Of a stretch of 64,000 nucleotides of DNA, positions 36,573 through 45,933 are shown piece after piece. Under the pieces are notes generated by a model. The model was not told the origin of the DNA. It saw nothing but the letters and a program-made list of their open reading frames with translations, and did not search any database. This DNA is from Paenibacillus endophyticus (lineage in GTDB: Bacteria; Bacillota; Bacilli; Paenibacillales; Paenibacillaceae). The translations under genes and the position numbers were made by a program. The stretch is taken from the NCBI RefSeq assembly GCF_014192395.1, contig NZ_JACHXW010000019.1, positions 62,001-126,000 on the forward strand, in the 5' to 3' direction. The stretch's first letter is position 1; every line of letters begins with the position of its first letter.

Positions 36573-37797
36573 AATCGTATTGAAGCTGAGGGATAAAATC
36601 CGGTCAAAGATTGATTTCAGCGGTTCTTTGTCCGATGAAAGCTTGCTGCAAATCGCGGAGGAGACGGTATTCGACTGGTGTGCGAGCAATCCGTTAACGG
36701 CAACTGGGAAAGTCAAGCTGGTGCGCAGGCTGTTCCACTCCTTCCGCGGACTTGATATTTTACAGCCGCTTATGGAGGATGCTTCGATCAGCGAAATCAT
36801 GATCAATCATCATGCGGAAATTTTTGTGGAAAGGAGAGGCGAAATGTCCTTGCAGCCTGTTTCCTTTGAGAGCAGGGAGCGGCTAGAGGATTTGATCCAG
36901 ACGGTGGTAGCCAGTGTAAACCGTGTAGTCAATGAGTCGTCGCCTATCGTAGACGCGAGGCTGAAGGATGGCTCAAGGGTGCATGTCGTGCTTCCTCCTG
37001 TTGCGCTTAAGGGTCCCTGCATGACCATTCGTAAGTTCCCAGATAAGCCGCTTGCGATGGAGGAGCTGGTAGGGCTTGAATCATTATCAGGTGAAGCGGC
37101 AGCATTCCTAAGTGAGCTCGTCGAGGCGCAATACAATATGTTTATCAGCGGAGGAACGGGGACAGGCAAAACGACTTTTCTTAATGCTCTGTCGCAGTTC
37201 ATTCCATCGGATGAGCGAATCGTTACCATCGAGGACTCGGCAGAGCTGCAAATTCGCTCCATTCCGAATCTTGTCTCCTTGGAAACACGGAATGCGAATA
37301 CGGAAGGCAAAGGCGAGATCACCGTACGCGATTTAATTCGGGCTTCGCTGCGCATGCGGCCGAGTCGGATCATCGTGGGGGAGGTGCGGGGCGGAGAGGC
37401 GCTGGATATGCTGCAAGCCTTGAATACTGGCCATGCCGGAAGCATGTCTACCGGCCATTCGAATGGTGCGAAGGACATGCTCGCCCGGCTTGAGACGATG
37501 GCACTTAGCGCAGCGGAACTGCCTGTAGCCGTCATTCGGCAGCAGATTGCTTCAGCTATTGATATTATCATTCATTTATCGAGATTCCGTGATAAATCGC
37601 GCAGAGTATCGGAAATATGCGAAGTCATGGGAATGGCTGATGGTGAAATATTGCTTAATCCTTTGTTTTATTTTGAAGAGAAAGGCGAGCATGGGGGGAA
37701 GGTGGCAGGCGGGCTGAAACGAACAGACAACGCTATTGTTAGACAGGACAAGCTGATCATGGCTGGAAGAAAGGGCAAGGGGGAGGCTGCGCTATGA
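36559..37797 (+). CDS. tadA: TadA/CpaF secretion ATPase
   Basis: 412 residues, TTG start with GGGAGAGGG upstream, overlapping tadZ by 14 bases. Walker A ISGGTGTGKTTFLNAL (about 196), Asp box EDSAELQI, Walker B RIIVGEVRGGEALDM and His box HSNGAKDML. Hexameric cytosolic ATPase that powers extension and retraction of Tad pili. N-terminal region carries the DISEIMIN motif common to CpaF proteins. Confidence 0.95.
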   Translation: MPSDEIVLKLRDKIRSKIDFSGSLSDESLLQIAEETVFDWCASNPLTATGKVKLVRRLFHSFRGLDILQPLMEDASISEIMINHHAEIFVERRGEMSLQPVSFESRERLEDLIQTVVASVNRVVNESSPIVDARLKDGSRVHVVLPPVALKGPCMTIRKFPDKPLAMEELVGLESLSGEAAAFLSELVEAQYNMFISGGTGTGKTTFLNALSQFIPSDERIVTIEDSAELQIRSIPNLVSLETRNANTEGKGEITVRDLIRASLRMRPSRIIVGEVRGGEALDMLQALNTGHAGSMSTGHSNGAKDMLARLETMALSAAELPVAVIRQQIASAIDIIIHLSRFRDKSRRVSEICEVMGMADGEILLNPLFYFEEKGEHGGKVAGGLKRTDNAIVRQDKLIMAGRKGKGEAAL

Positions 37798-38663
37798 GAA
37801 TGGCTAACGGCATCTCCAAATCTACAATTCAGCAGAGTTTATCTGGGAGAAAGCAGCGTTTTCTATATTGGTGCGGCTGGGAAAGTGAACAAATTTTGGC
37901 GAGTATTCGCGCAGGAAGAGTATTGACGAACTACGGGCAATACCATCTAAGCCGAAAACAGTTTTTACTGACAGCAACGGCAGCATCTTTTCTTTTGTAT
38001 GCAGCGATCTATCTATTCTATCACTCCGTTTCAATGTCGCTAGCCGTATCGGCATTCGGCATAATCGCGCCGCGCTATCGGCGCGGAGCATTGCTGCGTG
38101 AGCGAAAAGAGCGATTGAAGCTGCAATTCAAGGAAGCATTGTTCTCGCTAACCTCCTCGCTTGCAGCGGGTCGCTCGATTGAAAATGCTTTTCTGGCATC
38201 CCTTGATGATTTGTTGCTTTTGTATCCGAACGCAAGAACAGAGCTATTGATTGAATTTCAGATCATACGGTTTCGTTTAGAAAATGCGGAGCCGATTGAA
38301 TATGCCTTGCGTAATTTTGCGGATCGGGCGGGGATTGATGAGATCACCCAATTCGTTGATGCGCTCGGTGCCTGCAAGCGTTCAGGAGGGGATTTACTCG
38401 AGATAATGAAGCGGACGGCGGTTATTATTGGCGAGAAGTTGGAGATTGAACAAGAAATATCCGTAATGGTTGCCCAGAAGAGATTCGAGGGACGGATTAT
38501 GATGGCTGTGCCTTTTGTTTTCCTCGCCTTTTTAAGCTTAGCAGCGCCTGACTACATGGCACCTTTATATAAGGGAGCCGGCTACCTGCTGCTGACAGTT
38601 GCGCTGGTGTTGTTGTTGGCTTGCTTTTGGCTTATGGCAAAATTGATGCGGATTCAAATGTAG
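37794..38663 (+). CDS. tadB: TadB inner-membrane platform protein
   Basis: 289 residues, ATGA overlap with tadA. Membrane helices near 55-95 and 235-285 flank a cytosolic type II secretion F domain (FKEALFSLTSSLAAGRSIENAF; VDALGACKRSGGDLLEIM). With TadC it forms the membrane platform of the pilus machine. Confidence 0.9.
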   Translation: MRMANGISKSTIQQSLSGRKQRFLYWCGWESEQILASIRAGRVLTNYGQYHLSRKQFLLTATAASFLLYAAIYLFYHSVSMSLAVSAFGIIAPRYRRGALLRERKERLKLQFKEALFSLTSSLAAGRSIENAFLASLDDLLLLYPNARTELLIEFQIIRFRLENAEPIEYALRNFADRAGIDEITQFVDALGACKRSGGDLLEIMKRTAVIIGEKLEIEQEISVMVAQKRFEGRIMMAVPFVFLAFLSLAAPDYMAPLYKGAGYLLLTVALVLLLACFWLMAKLMRIQM

Positions 38664-38679
38664 CGAAAGGAAGGGAGAA

Positions 38680-39564
38680 ATGGCTGCCGCGATAGCTTCG
38701 TTTACGCTTGTCGGAGTTTGGGTTTATTGGGCGGGAGTGGGCACGCTGCATGCACTCTGGAAGCAACTTGCAGGGAAGAAGCAGCGAGACGGAATGACGA
38801 GTGAGGCATGGAAGCAGCTGGGCATGACTGATCCCTTTTTGCGCATGCTGGAGCGGTATAAGGTATTTGATTCCTTGCATCTGCCAATGGGAAGCTTTCA
38901 TATGAGACTTCTTCTGTTAATGGAAAACGGATGGACGATAGAGCAATCGAAAAAGCAGGCTGCAGGTGCGTTAGGCATGGGCTACGCCGCATTAACGGCC
39001 TGTGCATGGCTTAGTTTTCTTGGACAAGAGCCTTTGCTGCTCGTGGTAGGAGCCATATTCGGCATCGTTCTTGCACTTCGGCCATTCGTAGAAGCGGGAA
39101 GAAAGGTCGAGCAGCGCAAGCAGCAGATGATCATCGAGCTGCCGGGCATGCTGAGCAAGCTGATGCTGCTTGTAGGCGCGGGTGAGACTGTGCAGCAGGC
39201 GCTTGCTAGGTCACTTGAAGGGAAGCAAGTGAACCTACATCCCTTATACAAGGAATGGAGCGAGGCTGTTTCGATGCTGCAGAACGGCCAGTCGTTCAAT
39301 ACGGCGATGGAACGATTTAACCGGCGCTGCTCGGTACAGGAGGTATCCGTTTTTACAACTGTACTGCTGCTCAATTACCGAAGAGGGGGAGAGCATTTCG
39401 TGCTCGCCTTGCGGGAGCTGTCTTATACGCTTTGGGAGAAGCGCAAGGCGATTGCAAGATCGCGCGGGGAGGAAGCTTCCTCGAAGCTTGTATTTCCGCT
39501 TGTTGGCATTTTGTTGGTGCTCATGATTCTGGTCGCCGCGCCAGCTGTTCTGCTCATGTCTTAA
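38680..39564 (+). CDS. tadC: TadC inner-membrane platform protein
   Basis: 294 residues, AAGGGAG before ATG, 16 bases after tadB. T2SSF domain (IIELPGMLSKLMLLVGAGETVQQA; FNRRCSVQEVSVFTTVLL) between an N-terminal membrane region (about 105-135) and a C-terminal helix (VFPLVGILLVLMILVAAPAVLL). Pairs with TadB. Confidence 0.9.
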   Translation: MAAAIASFTLVGVWVYWAGVGTLHALWKQLAGKKQRDGMTSEAWKQLGMTDPFLRMLERYKVFDSLHLPMGSFHMRLLLLMENGWTIEQSKKQAAGALGMGYAALTACAWLSFLGQEPLLLVVGAIFGIVLALRPFVEAGRKVEQRKQQMIIELPGMLSKLMLLVGAGETVQQALARSLEGKQVNLHPLYKEWSEAVSMLQNGQSFNTAMERFNRRCSVQEVSVFTTVLLLNYRRGGEHFVLALRELSYTLWEKRKAIARSRGEEASSKLVFPLVGILLVLMILVAAPAVLLMS

Positions 39565-39590
39565 TTTGATAATAGAGAGGAAGAGGAAAA

Positions 39591-39776
39591 ATGAATTCGT
39601 TAGCAAAATCCGTTCGTTCGTTTTGGAAAGAGGAAGAGGGTCTTGGCACGCTGGAAATTATTCTGATTATTGCGGTTGTCATTATTATTGCCCTGTTGTT
39701 TAAGGACTGGATCATCGAATTAATCGAGCGTCTGATGGGCAAGGCGGACGATGAGGCGGATAAAATTTTTAGTTAG
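39591..39776 (+). CDS. flp: Flp-type (type IVb) prepilin
   Basis: 61 residues, the normal size of Flp pilins. Basic leader ends at EEEG17; the mature form starts LGTLEIILI with Glu at mature position 5, the prepilin peptidase signature, then a hydrophobic helix (VVIIIALLF) and an acidic tail. Expected main subunit of the fibre. AGAGGAA before the ATG. Confidence 0.92.
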   Translation: MNSLAKSVRSFWKEEEGLGTLEIILIIAVVIIIALLFKDWIIELIERLMGKADDEADKIFS

Positions 39777-39794
39777 CAGGCGAGGTGCAAGCGT

Positions 39795-40529
39795 ATGGGA
39801 AAGCAAAGGTATCGGGAGAGACTGCTGCAGGGGCTAAGAAGGGAACAGGGCAGCTTTACGCTGGAAGCCACGATTGTTTTTCCAATGCTGCTCGGACTTA
39901 TTCTGTTATTTATATTGTTCGGTATGTATATGTACCAGAAGGTTGTCCTTTATTACGCTGCGTCCTCAACTGCGGAACGCGCTGCCTTTAGTTGGGATAA
40001 CAGCTTCCGAATGGCTAGAAGCGGGATGCTGAGCGAGCCTGTCTATGATGGCTTGTATTGGCGGATAGGCGATGACGAAATGCTTAGCAGCTTGTTCAGT
40101 ATCGGCAGCGTAGGCTCGCCGGCATCTGTCGGGCTCCCGGTTGAAGGAAAGGCCGATACCGTCAATGGTGATTTGTATGATCGCAAATTAGTAAAGTCGG
40201 CTCAGTGGATGGGAGAAGCCTCTTTGACCTATGAAGGGCAAATGATCTATTCGCGGGCCGTTCTGAAGCGAATGGTTGAGGTTAAGCTTAAGTCTCCTTT
40301 TTCGAATGGGAGAGCCGCGTCCAGTTGGTGGAGACGTGAGCCCAAAACCGTAGCGTCTGCCTCGATCACAGATCCGGTTGAATTTATAAGAAGCATTGAT
40401 CTGACACGTTACTATTCAGCAAGATTCGCTAATCGGGCAGGAGGTGCTGGCCAGGCCAAGCAGCAAGCGGGTAAGGTTCTCGCTCCTTATGCCGAGGCTT
40501 CAAATGCCGGCAAGCCAAAGGGGACGTAA
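39795..40529 (+). CDS. TadE-like pseudopilin
   Basis: 244 residues. Leader ends EQG followed by SFTLEATIVFPMLLG, the prepilin cleavage pattern with Glu at +5, then one membrane helix (about 20-45) and an extracytoplasmic domain of 190 residues. Minor pilin or assembly factor. Follows flp by 18 bases. Confidence 0.85.
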   Translation: MGKQRYRERLLQGLRREQGSFTLEATIVFPMLLGLILLFILFGMYMYQKVVLYYAASSTAERAAFSWDNSFRMARSGMLSEPVYDGLYWRIGDDEMLSSLFSIGSVGSPASVGLPVEGKADTVNGDLYDRKLVKSAQWMGEASLTYEGQMIYSRAVLKRMVEVKLKSPFSNGRAASSWWRREPKTVASASITDPVEFIRSIDLTRYYSARFANRAGGAGQAKQQAGKVLAPYAEASNAGKPKGT

Positions 40530-40550
40530 CGATGGAGGTGAAGAAAGGTA

Positions 40551-42815
40551 TTGGCCGCCAAGATAAAGTCATTAAAGGAAACAGGCTGCAATAGCGGTTT
40601 TTTCTTTCAAGAAAATGGAGCGGTAACCGTTTTTTCTGTCATTGTATTATCCTCCCTGCTGTTATTTTTTTCTCTGCTTATTGATTATGCGCGCATTGCA
40701 GTTATGCACAAGCTGGCAGAGGATGCCGTTCGTTCAGGTGTGCGGTCTGTTCTCTCAGCCTATGATTCCACGCTTTACGAGCGATACGGATTGTTTGGCC
40801 GAGGCGGCACTGAAGGTCAATCGATATTCTCAGATGCATTGACAGCCAATACGGATGAGTCGGCGCGGTTTACGGAGCCTGGAATGAAGCTGGTTCGGAT
40901 GAAGGTAGACAAAGCTGCCTTGCATCCTGCTTCGTTTTTGGGGAGCCATGAAATCTTTGCAAGGCAGGTATTGGAGGAAATGAAATATAAGGCACCCGTT
41001 GATTTTACACTGGAGCTAGCTGCTAAGTTTATACCGATAGCTGGAGCAATGAAGGAATCATCCATTACCATCAGCCTGCTCGAACGTATGCGCATGCTGT
41101 ATGAGCAGCGCGAAGCACATCTAATCCGCGTGCTTCAAGGGCAAGAGCTAGCTGCAGCGGCAGTGAGGGACAGCGGGATAGCTGCGATGATTCCGGTTGA
41201 AGCAAGCATGGGGACGATACCTGCTGATACTGCCTTAGGCATCGCAGGAGCCTATCCAGATTATGCAGCCATAGCAGCTATGCAGAGCCAGCTGTCTGAG
41301 TCGGAAGGGAATCAGGAAAAGACAACGCAAATGGAAGCCTATGAAGAGTCAGTGAGAGGGTTTGCATCAACACTAAAGCGGGGCGGAAGAGACGTGCTTC
41401 AACGCCACACGAAGCTGCAGGAGGATGCCTTTAAAGAGCTAGAAGCTGCTAGGATGCTGAATGAGCAGATGCAGCAGCTTGCCAGGGAAGCGAACCAGCA
41501 AGCGACTCAAGGCGGATATGATGCGGTGTCGAGAATGGAAGTGCCGGGAGCAGTTAAGCATGAGGTTCCTGCCGATGCGGCATCTGATCTGGAACAAATA
41601 AGGAAAACAGCGGATGAACTGGTTTTGAACGATGAATGGTTTGCGGAATACCGGCAGGAGCTTGAGGCGCAAGGATCATCCGCCGCTGCGATTGATATGG
41701 AGACAGGCAGCTTCCAGACGAGCGCTATGGCTTCACTGATGAAGCCAGTCCAGATTCAGTCGGCAGATACCTTGTTAGAGGGTGCAGCGAGCCTCCGCCT
41801 TGCATATGGCAGCTACAATGAAAAATATATCCAGCCCGCTGTTATTGTGGCAAGCAGAAGAAATGCCCTTGAACACGGCGAGATTAAAGAGAAGCTAAAG
41901 CAGCAAGAGAAGCAGTCTGAGTCATTGTGGAAACAGGCTCGCAGCCTGCTTCACGGACTTACTGCAATTCCGCAAACGGAAGAGCACCAGCTTGTATTTG
42001 AACAGATCAAACAGCTGTACAATGCCAATCTTCTGTTTAACGAGAAAGGGAAGGAAGCTTCTTTCCCGGATACAGCAGGAGCTGCAGAAGGGGCTCATGA
42101 TGCTTCCGAGCAATCTGCTGCGTTCATGGACGGTTTGTTCTCGGGCATGGCCAGTATGCTGGCGGATACAAGAGATGATTTGTTTTTCGGAGAATATGTT
42201 CTGGGCAGGTATGCTTCGTTTGCGCCTCAGCATCTAAAGGCGATGTTGACCGGTGGGGATTTGTCAGAGCTGTCGCATGCTGTTTCATTCAATAACCAAG
42301 AAGCAGAATACATCATTTATGGCTTCCACAATCCGGTGGGGAATATTGCTGCTGCATATGGGGAGCTGTTTGCAGCGAGGCTGTCTGTGCGAACGATGGA
42401 GGGGTTAATGGAAAGCAGGACACTTGGGCATCCCTTGCTCATTCTATCTGCAGCTCTTATTTACGGCTTGGAGAAATCGATAGAGGATCTAATAGCGTTC
42501 ACCGAACGGGGGTCGGCGCCATTGTCCAAATATGTGAAGCTGGAGCTATCTTACCAGGATTATTTAAGGCTATTTATACTATTGCATGGTGCAAATGACA
42601 GCTCTAGCTTAGCGCGGATGATTGCAGTCGTCGAGCATAATAGCGGGACGATATTGTCAGCTGTTCCGAGCGGCGTAACGGGAGAGGCTGAGCTGTCTGC
42701 GGAGCTCTGGTTTGTGCCTGGCTTAATGGGCGCACTCGGCAATCTTGGACTTCTGGATGGAAAGGTTGAAGGAAACCGCTATGAGACTACGCAAACAATC
42801 GGCTGGTCATATTAG
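40551..42815 (+). CDS. DUF5702-like Tad-locus surface protein
   Basis: 754 residues, TTG start with GGAGGTGAAGAAAGG upstream. N-terminal QENGAVTVFSVIVLSS gives a pseudopilin-like helix (about 25-47), but position +5 after Gly is Phe, not Glu. The large extracellular part has helical, coiled-coil-prone segments (about 235-310 and 440-480) and a conserved YERYGLFGRGG near 80. Resembles the TadG-like/DUF5702 proteins seen in Gram-positive Tad loci. Overlaps the next gene by 35 bases. Function unknown; probably a minor component or tip/adhesion protein. Confidence 0.72.
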   Translation: MAAKIKSLKETGCNSGFFFQENGAVTVFSVIVLSSLLLFFSLLIDYARIAVMHKLAEDAVRSGVRSVLSAYDSTLYERYGLFGRGGTEGQSIFSDALTANTDESARFTEPGMKLVRMKVDKAALHPASFLGSHEIFARQVLEEMKYKAPVDFTLELAAKFIPIAGAMKESSITISLLERMRMLYEQREAHLIRVLQGQELAAAAVRDSGIAAMIPVEASMGTIPADTALGIAGAYPDYAAIAAMQSQLSESEGNQEKTTQMEAYEESVRGFASTLKRGGRDVLQRHTKLQEDAFKELEAARMLNEQMQQLAREANQQATQGGYDAVSRMEVPGAVKHEVPADAASDLEQIRKTADELVLNDEWFAEYRQELEAQGSSAAAIDMETGSFQTSAMASLMKPVQIQSADTLLEGAASLRLAYGSYNEKYIQPAVIVASRRNALEHGEIKEKLKQQEKQSESLWKQARSLLHGLTAIPQTEEHQLVFEQIKQLYNANLLFNEKGKEASFPDTAGAAEGAHDASEQSAAFMDGLFSGMASMLADTRDDLFFGEYVLGRYASFAPQHLKAMLTGGDLSELSHAVSFNNQEAEYIIYGFHNPVGNIAAAYGELFAARLSVRTMEGLMESRTLGHPLLILSAALIYGLEKSIEDLIAFTERGSAPLSKYVKLELSYQDYLRLFILLHGANDSSSLARMIAVVEHNSGTILSAVPSGVTGEAELSAELWFVPGLMGALGNLGLLDGKVEGNRYETTQTIGWSY

Positions 42816-43752
42816 GCTTAGCAAGTTAAGGGAAGAGCAAGGCTCAATCGTTGTAGAAGCAGCTTTGGTGATGCCGATGGTTATTGTGGTGCTGGTGGTG
42901 TTTGTGATGCTCATCCGTTTATGCGCGGTGCAAATGGCTCTCCACTCGGCGGCCGCGCAATCGGTCCGGCAGATTGCGGCTCATATTCATCCTGTAGATT
43001 TGGCCTGGCAGCAAGCTGCTGCTCAGGCTCCTTCTCTACCCGAAACATTGGTTACGCTGGCTCCTTGGAACGAAGTAGCAGCGGAGGCTTCGGAATGGCT
43101 GCCATCTCCGGCAGGCCCTTTAATAGCCGCTACGCTTCGAGGAGACTTTCAACCTCTCCAGAATATGGCGGCTACACAAATCGGGCAAGCCGTCATTGCA
43201 CCGCTGATTAGGAGCTTTACCGATGCTGCTATTATAGATCCGGCTCGTGTAAGGCTAAGCTGGCTTTCGCTGCCCGATTTAACCAAGAGCAATGAGCCGT
43301 ATTTATCCATCGAGGTAGAATATGATTTTCCTTTAAAGCTGCCATTTTTGGGAAAGCCAATCGTACTGAAAGAGCAAGCTGCGGAGCGTGTTTGGTTAAG
43401 TGATGCTGAGCATGCAAGATATGGCATTGAAAATGGGGATCAAGCAACCGTTCCGATCCAAATCGTGGCGATTGAGCCTGCACCGCTGCGACCCGGCAGG
43501 AAAGCCTCCGTAATCGTGAAAACAACGCCTGGAGCGGCAATCTCTCTGGAGGTTACTTATAAAAGCGGTTCTAGCAAAGCGAAGCATTTGGGGGAGGCCG
43601 TTGCTGACTCAGAAGGATATATCAAATGGACCTGGCATGTTTCTGGGAATACAACGCCTGGTATATGGGAGCTTGCTGCATCAGAGGCTGGCCGTGCAGA
43701 TAACCGGATATCTATGCATTTCGTCGTGGAGAAAAACAGCGGCAGCAGCTAA
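42781..43752 (+). CDS. TadE/TadG-like pseudopilin with C-terminal Ig-like domain
   Basis: 323 residues from ATG 42781 (GAAGGAAA upstream, inside the DUF5702 gene). Leader ends EEQG then SIVVEAALVMPMVIVVLV: prepilin-type Glu at +5 and a membrane helix. Residues 225-320 look like a beta-sandwich (PIQIVAIEPAPLRPGRKASV, GYIKWTWHVSGNTTPGIWEL). Likely a minor pilin exposed at the surface. Confidence 0.8.
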   Translation: MRLRKQSAGHIRLSKLREEQGSIVVEAALVMPMVIVVLVVFVMLIRLCAVQMALHSAAAQSVRQIAAHIHPVDLAWQQAAAQAPSLPETLVTLAPWNEVAAEASEWLPSPAGPLIAATLRGDFQPLQNMAATQIGQAVIAPLIRSFTDAAIIDPARVRLSWLSLPDLTKSNEPYLSIEVEYDFPLKLPFLGKPIVLKEQAAERVWLSDAEHARYGIENGDQATVPIQIVAIEPAPLRPGRKASVIVKTTPGAAISLEVTYKSGSSKAKHLGEAVADSEGYIKWTWHVSGNTTPGIWELAASEAGRADNRISMHFVVEKNSGSS

Positions 43753-43785
43753 CTGAATGATAGGCTGCTGCAGAAAGGGGCTTGA

Positions 43786-44298
43786 ATGGACTTTGTTCCG
43801 ACAACAGCAATTGCCCTGCTTTTAGTGTGGGCGTTTATTACGGATTTGAAGTCGCAGATTATTCCCAACTATCTTACGCTGAGCTTTTTTATCGGCGCGT
43901 TTATTTACCATATTGCCTCAAATGGAATGGCTGGAGTGGGTACGGCAGCTGTCGGAACGCTTGTTGGTTTTATACCGCTGCTGCTCCTTCATATCGCCAA
44001 AGGCATCGGCGCAGGAGATGTGAAGCTGTTCGGAGCATTAGGCGCATGGGCGGGAGGAGTATTGGTTCTGCAACTAATGTTTTATGCGATTCTGTACGCG
44101 GGGATAATCGGATTTATTGTTCTTGCAGTTAATCGTGCTTTTGGGAAGCGGGTTGAGGCAGGAGTCACTGCTATTCTCACGCCAGCATCGGGGTGGAGAA
44201 AGCCAGAGTGGCTGCGATGGGCAAACTCAGGCAAAAAGTTTCCATTCATGCTTGCGGTAGCGCCTGCTGCTGTTACCGTATGGACGATTATCAATTAA
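43786..44298 (+). CDS. tadV: Prepilin peptidase, A24 family (TadV/CpaA-like)
   Basis: 170 residues, short peptidase-only form. Catalytic aspartates D20 in ITDLKSQIIPN and D78 in GIGAGDVKLFGALGAW; five or six membrane helices. It should cut the leader of Flp and the two TadE-like proteins on the cytosolic face of the membrane. AAAGGGG six bases before ATG. Confidence 0.93.
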   Translation: MDFVPTTAIALLLVWAFITDLKSQIIPNYLTLSFFIGAFIYHIASNGMAGVGTAAVGTLVGFIPLLLLHIAKGIGAGDVKLFGALGAWAGGVLVLQLMFYAILYAGIIGFIVLAVNRAFGKRVEAGVTAILTPASGWRKPEWLRWANSGKKFPFMLAVAPAAVTVWTIIN

Positions 44299-44329
44299 AG
44301 CTGGATGCTTGGGAGGAGAGAATATCGCC

Positions 44330-45931
44330 ATGCAGCATTTTCGCATTGATTTTGCAATGAATCAAGGACATGAAATGATGATTGACCGTGAAAGCGGGAT
44401 ATACAGAAGTGAGCTGGACGATATTGAGCTCCAAATGCTTCGGAATGAGCAGATTCCCTATTTGCTGCACATCGATTGGCTTGAACTGGATGCTAGAATT
44501 ACTTTTCGTTATAGGCTGTCGGGCAAAAGAATGCTACTTCATCGGCTGCAGCAGAAACCCCTCGCAATGGAGGAATATTATACTCTCCTTCTTGGTGTTG
44601 TGGATGCGCTCTATGGATGCAGGGACTATATGCTGCGTCCGGAAGGCTGTCTCCTTGATGAGCAATTTATTTTTATTGGAGAAAAGCTCCATGACATTGC
44701 TCTTGCCTACGTGCCTATTAAGGCTGACACGAACGCTCAGGCAAAGGGAGCGGGTGATCTTTTGTCATTGGTTGTACGCTTCACTTCCTATATCGATCGA
44801 ATAGATGGCGAAGGCTTGAAGCGGGTGCTGCATCATTTAACGGGGAAGAAATGGCCCTTGGAGGAGCTTCGTTACACGCTGCTCGATTTAATTGGTGGTA
44901 TCCCTAATCATCAAAGCGGCTCTGTGCAGCAGCGAGAAATACAGCCTGTAGGGAAAGTACCGTTTCCAGAAAAGCAAGCACAAAATATGTTCGGACAGAG
45001 TGTCTCTTATCCGAATGGGCATTCTCAAATAGCGCAAGAACCGAAGCAGCCAGCCGTAAAGTACGCAGAGCCTTTGCTTGAGCCAAAGCTACACATGGAT
45101 GCCTATCAACAGCATGCGGTCTCAAATGAATTTGATTTGGAATTCATGAAGGAATCGGATTCGGTTTCGGAGTCGGAACCCGAGTCAAAAGGGAAGGGAA
45201 GGTGGATTGGAACTGCAGCACTTCTTGTTGCGGCAGCCTGTATCTGGCGCTATGTATACCTCGCTTCACCAACCAAGCAAAGCTTGCTTCTGTGCGCGGG
45301 AATAACATTGCTCCTGCTGGCTTTTTCTTTATGGTTATGGAGAAATGGATGGGATCGGAAGGTTGGTTTGGAAGACTTGGAGGATGCGAACCAGCAGCCT
45401 TATTATGAGCCGGGAAAGTTTAACGGTTCTGAACATTTAGTCATAGCGAGGGAGCATGAGAACTCGAACATAAGAGACATTATGGAATCGCCTATGGAAG
45501 CCAGCGCGGTGAATCAGGCTGCGTCGCTTCATGTCGTTGCTGCCAAAACGATTTACCCTAGCGTAGACCCTACAGTGTGGCTGAGTCCGGACCAAGAGCA
45601 GCTTGAGCTTCAACATTCATCTGCTTTGTGGCTTCAAAGAAGATTGGACGGTGAACGAACAAGGCTGGAGCTGACGGAATGCAGCTTCAAAATCGGCCGT
45701 ATTGGCGAAAAGGTAAGCTATGCGGATCATGCTAACGGAATATCGCGTCTTCATTTGGAATTAGAGTATGCGGAAGGGCATTACATGGCAAAGGATCTGG
45801 GGTCAAAAAATGGAAGCCTGCTGAATGGACAAGTTATGGTCCCCTATAAAAGCTACAAGCTGAATATAGGAGACATTGTCCAATTAGCAGGCGAGCAGGG
45901 ACCTGCTTATGAGCTGAAAGCTGGGAAATGA
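44330..45931 (+). CDS. Membrane protein with DUF6382-like and FHA domains
   Basis: 533 residues from ATG 44330 (GGGAGGAGAG nine bases upstream; a TTG at 44309 precedes the site). Cytosolic N-terminal domain of about 200 residues, DUF6382-like and kinase-like in the pattern of conserved Leu/Tyr; a disordered stretch; two membrane helices (about 293-313 and 320-340); C-terminal FHA domain (about 440-530) with GRIG, SRLHLEL, KNGSLLNG. FHA domains bind phospho-threonine. Last gene of the Tad operon, so a Ser/Thr-phosphorylation input to the pilus machine is likely. Confidence 0.8.
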   Translation: MQHFRIDFAMNQGHEMMIDRESGIYRSELDDIELQMLRNEQIPYLLHIDWLELDARITFRYRLSGKRMLLHRLQQKPLAMEEYYTLLLGVVDALYGCRDYMLRPEGCLLDEQFIFIGEKLHDIALAYVPIKADTNAQAKGAGDLLSLVVRFTSYIDRIDGEGLKRVLHHLTGKKWPLEELRYTLLDLIGGIPNHQSGSVQQREIQPVGKVPFPEKQAQNMFGQSVSYPNGHSQIAQEPKQPAVKYAEPLLEPKLHMDAYQQHAVSNEFDLEFMKESDSVSESEPESKGKGRWIGTAALLVAAACIWRYVYLASPTKQSLLLCAGITLLLLAFSLWLWRNGWDRKVGLEDLEDANQQPYYEPGKFNGSEHLVIAREHENSNIRDIMESPMEASAVNQAASLHVVAAKTIYPSVDPTVWLSPDQEQLELQHSSALWLQRRLDGERTRLELTECSFKIGRIGEKVSYADHANGISRLHLELEYAEGHYMAKDLGSKNGSLLNGQVMVPYKSYKLNIGDIVQLAGEQGPAYELKAGK

Positions 45932-45933
45932 GG

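Noticed and set aside
36810..37571. 253-residue antisense frame inside tadA
   Set aside because: tadA has all ATPase motifs; the antisense product is Ser-rich low complexity without a ribosome site.
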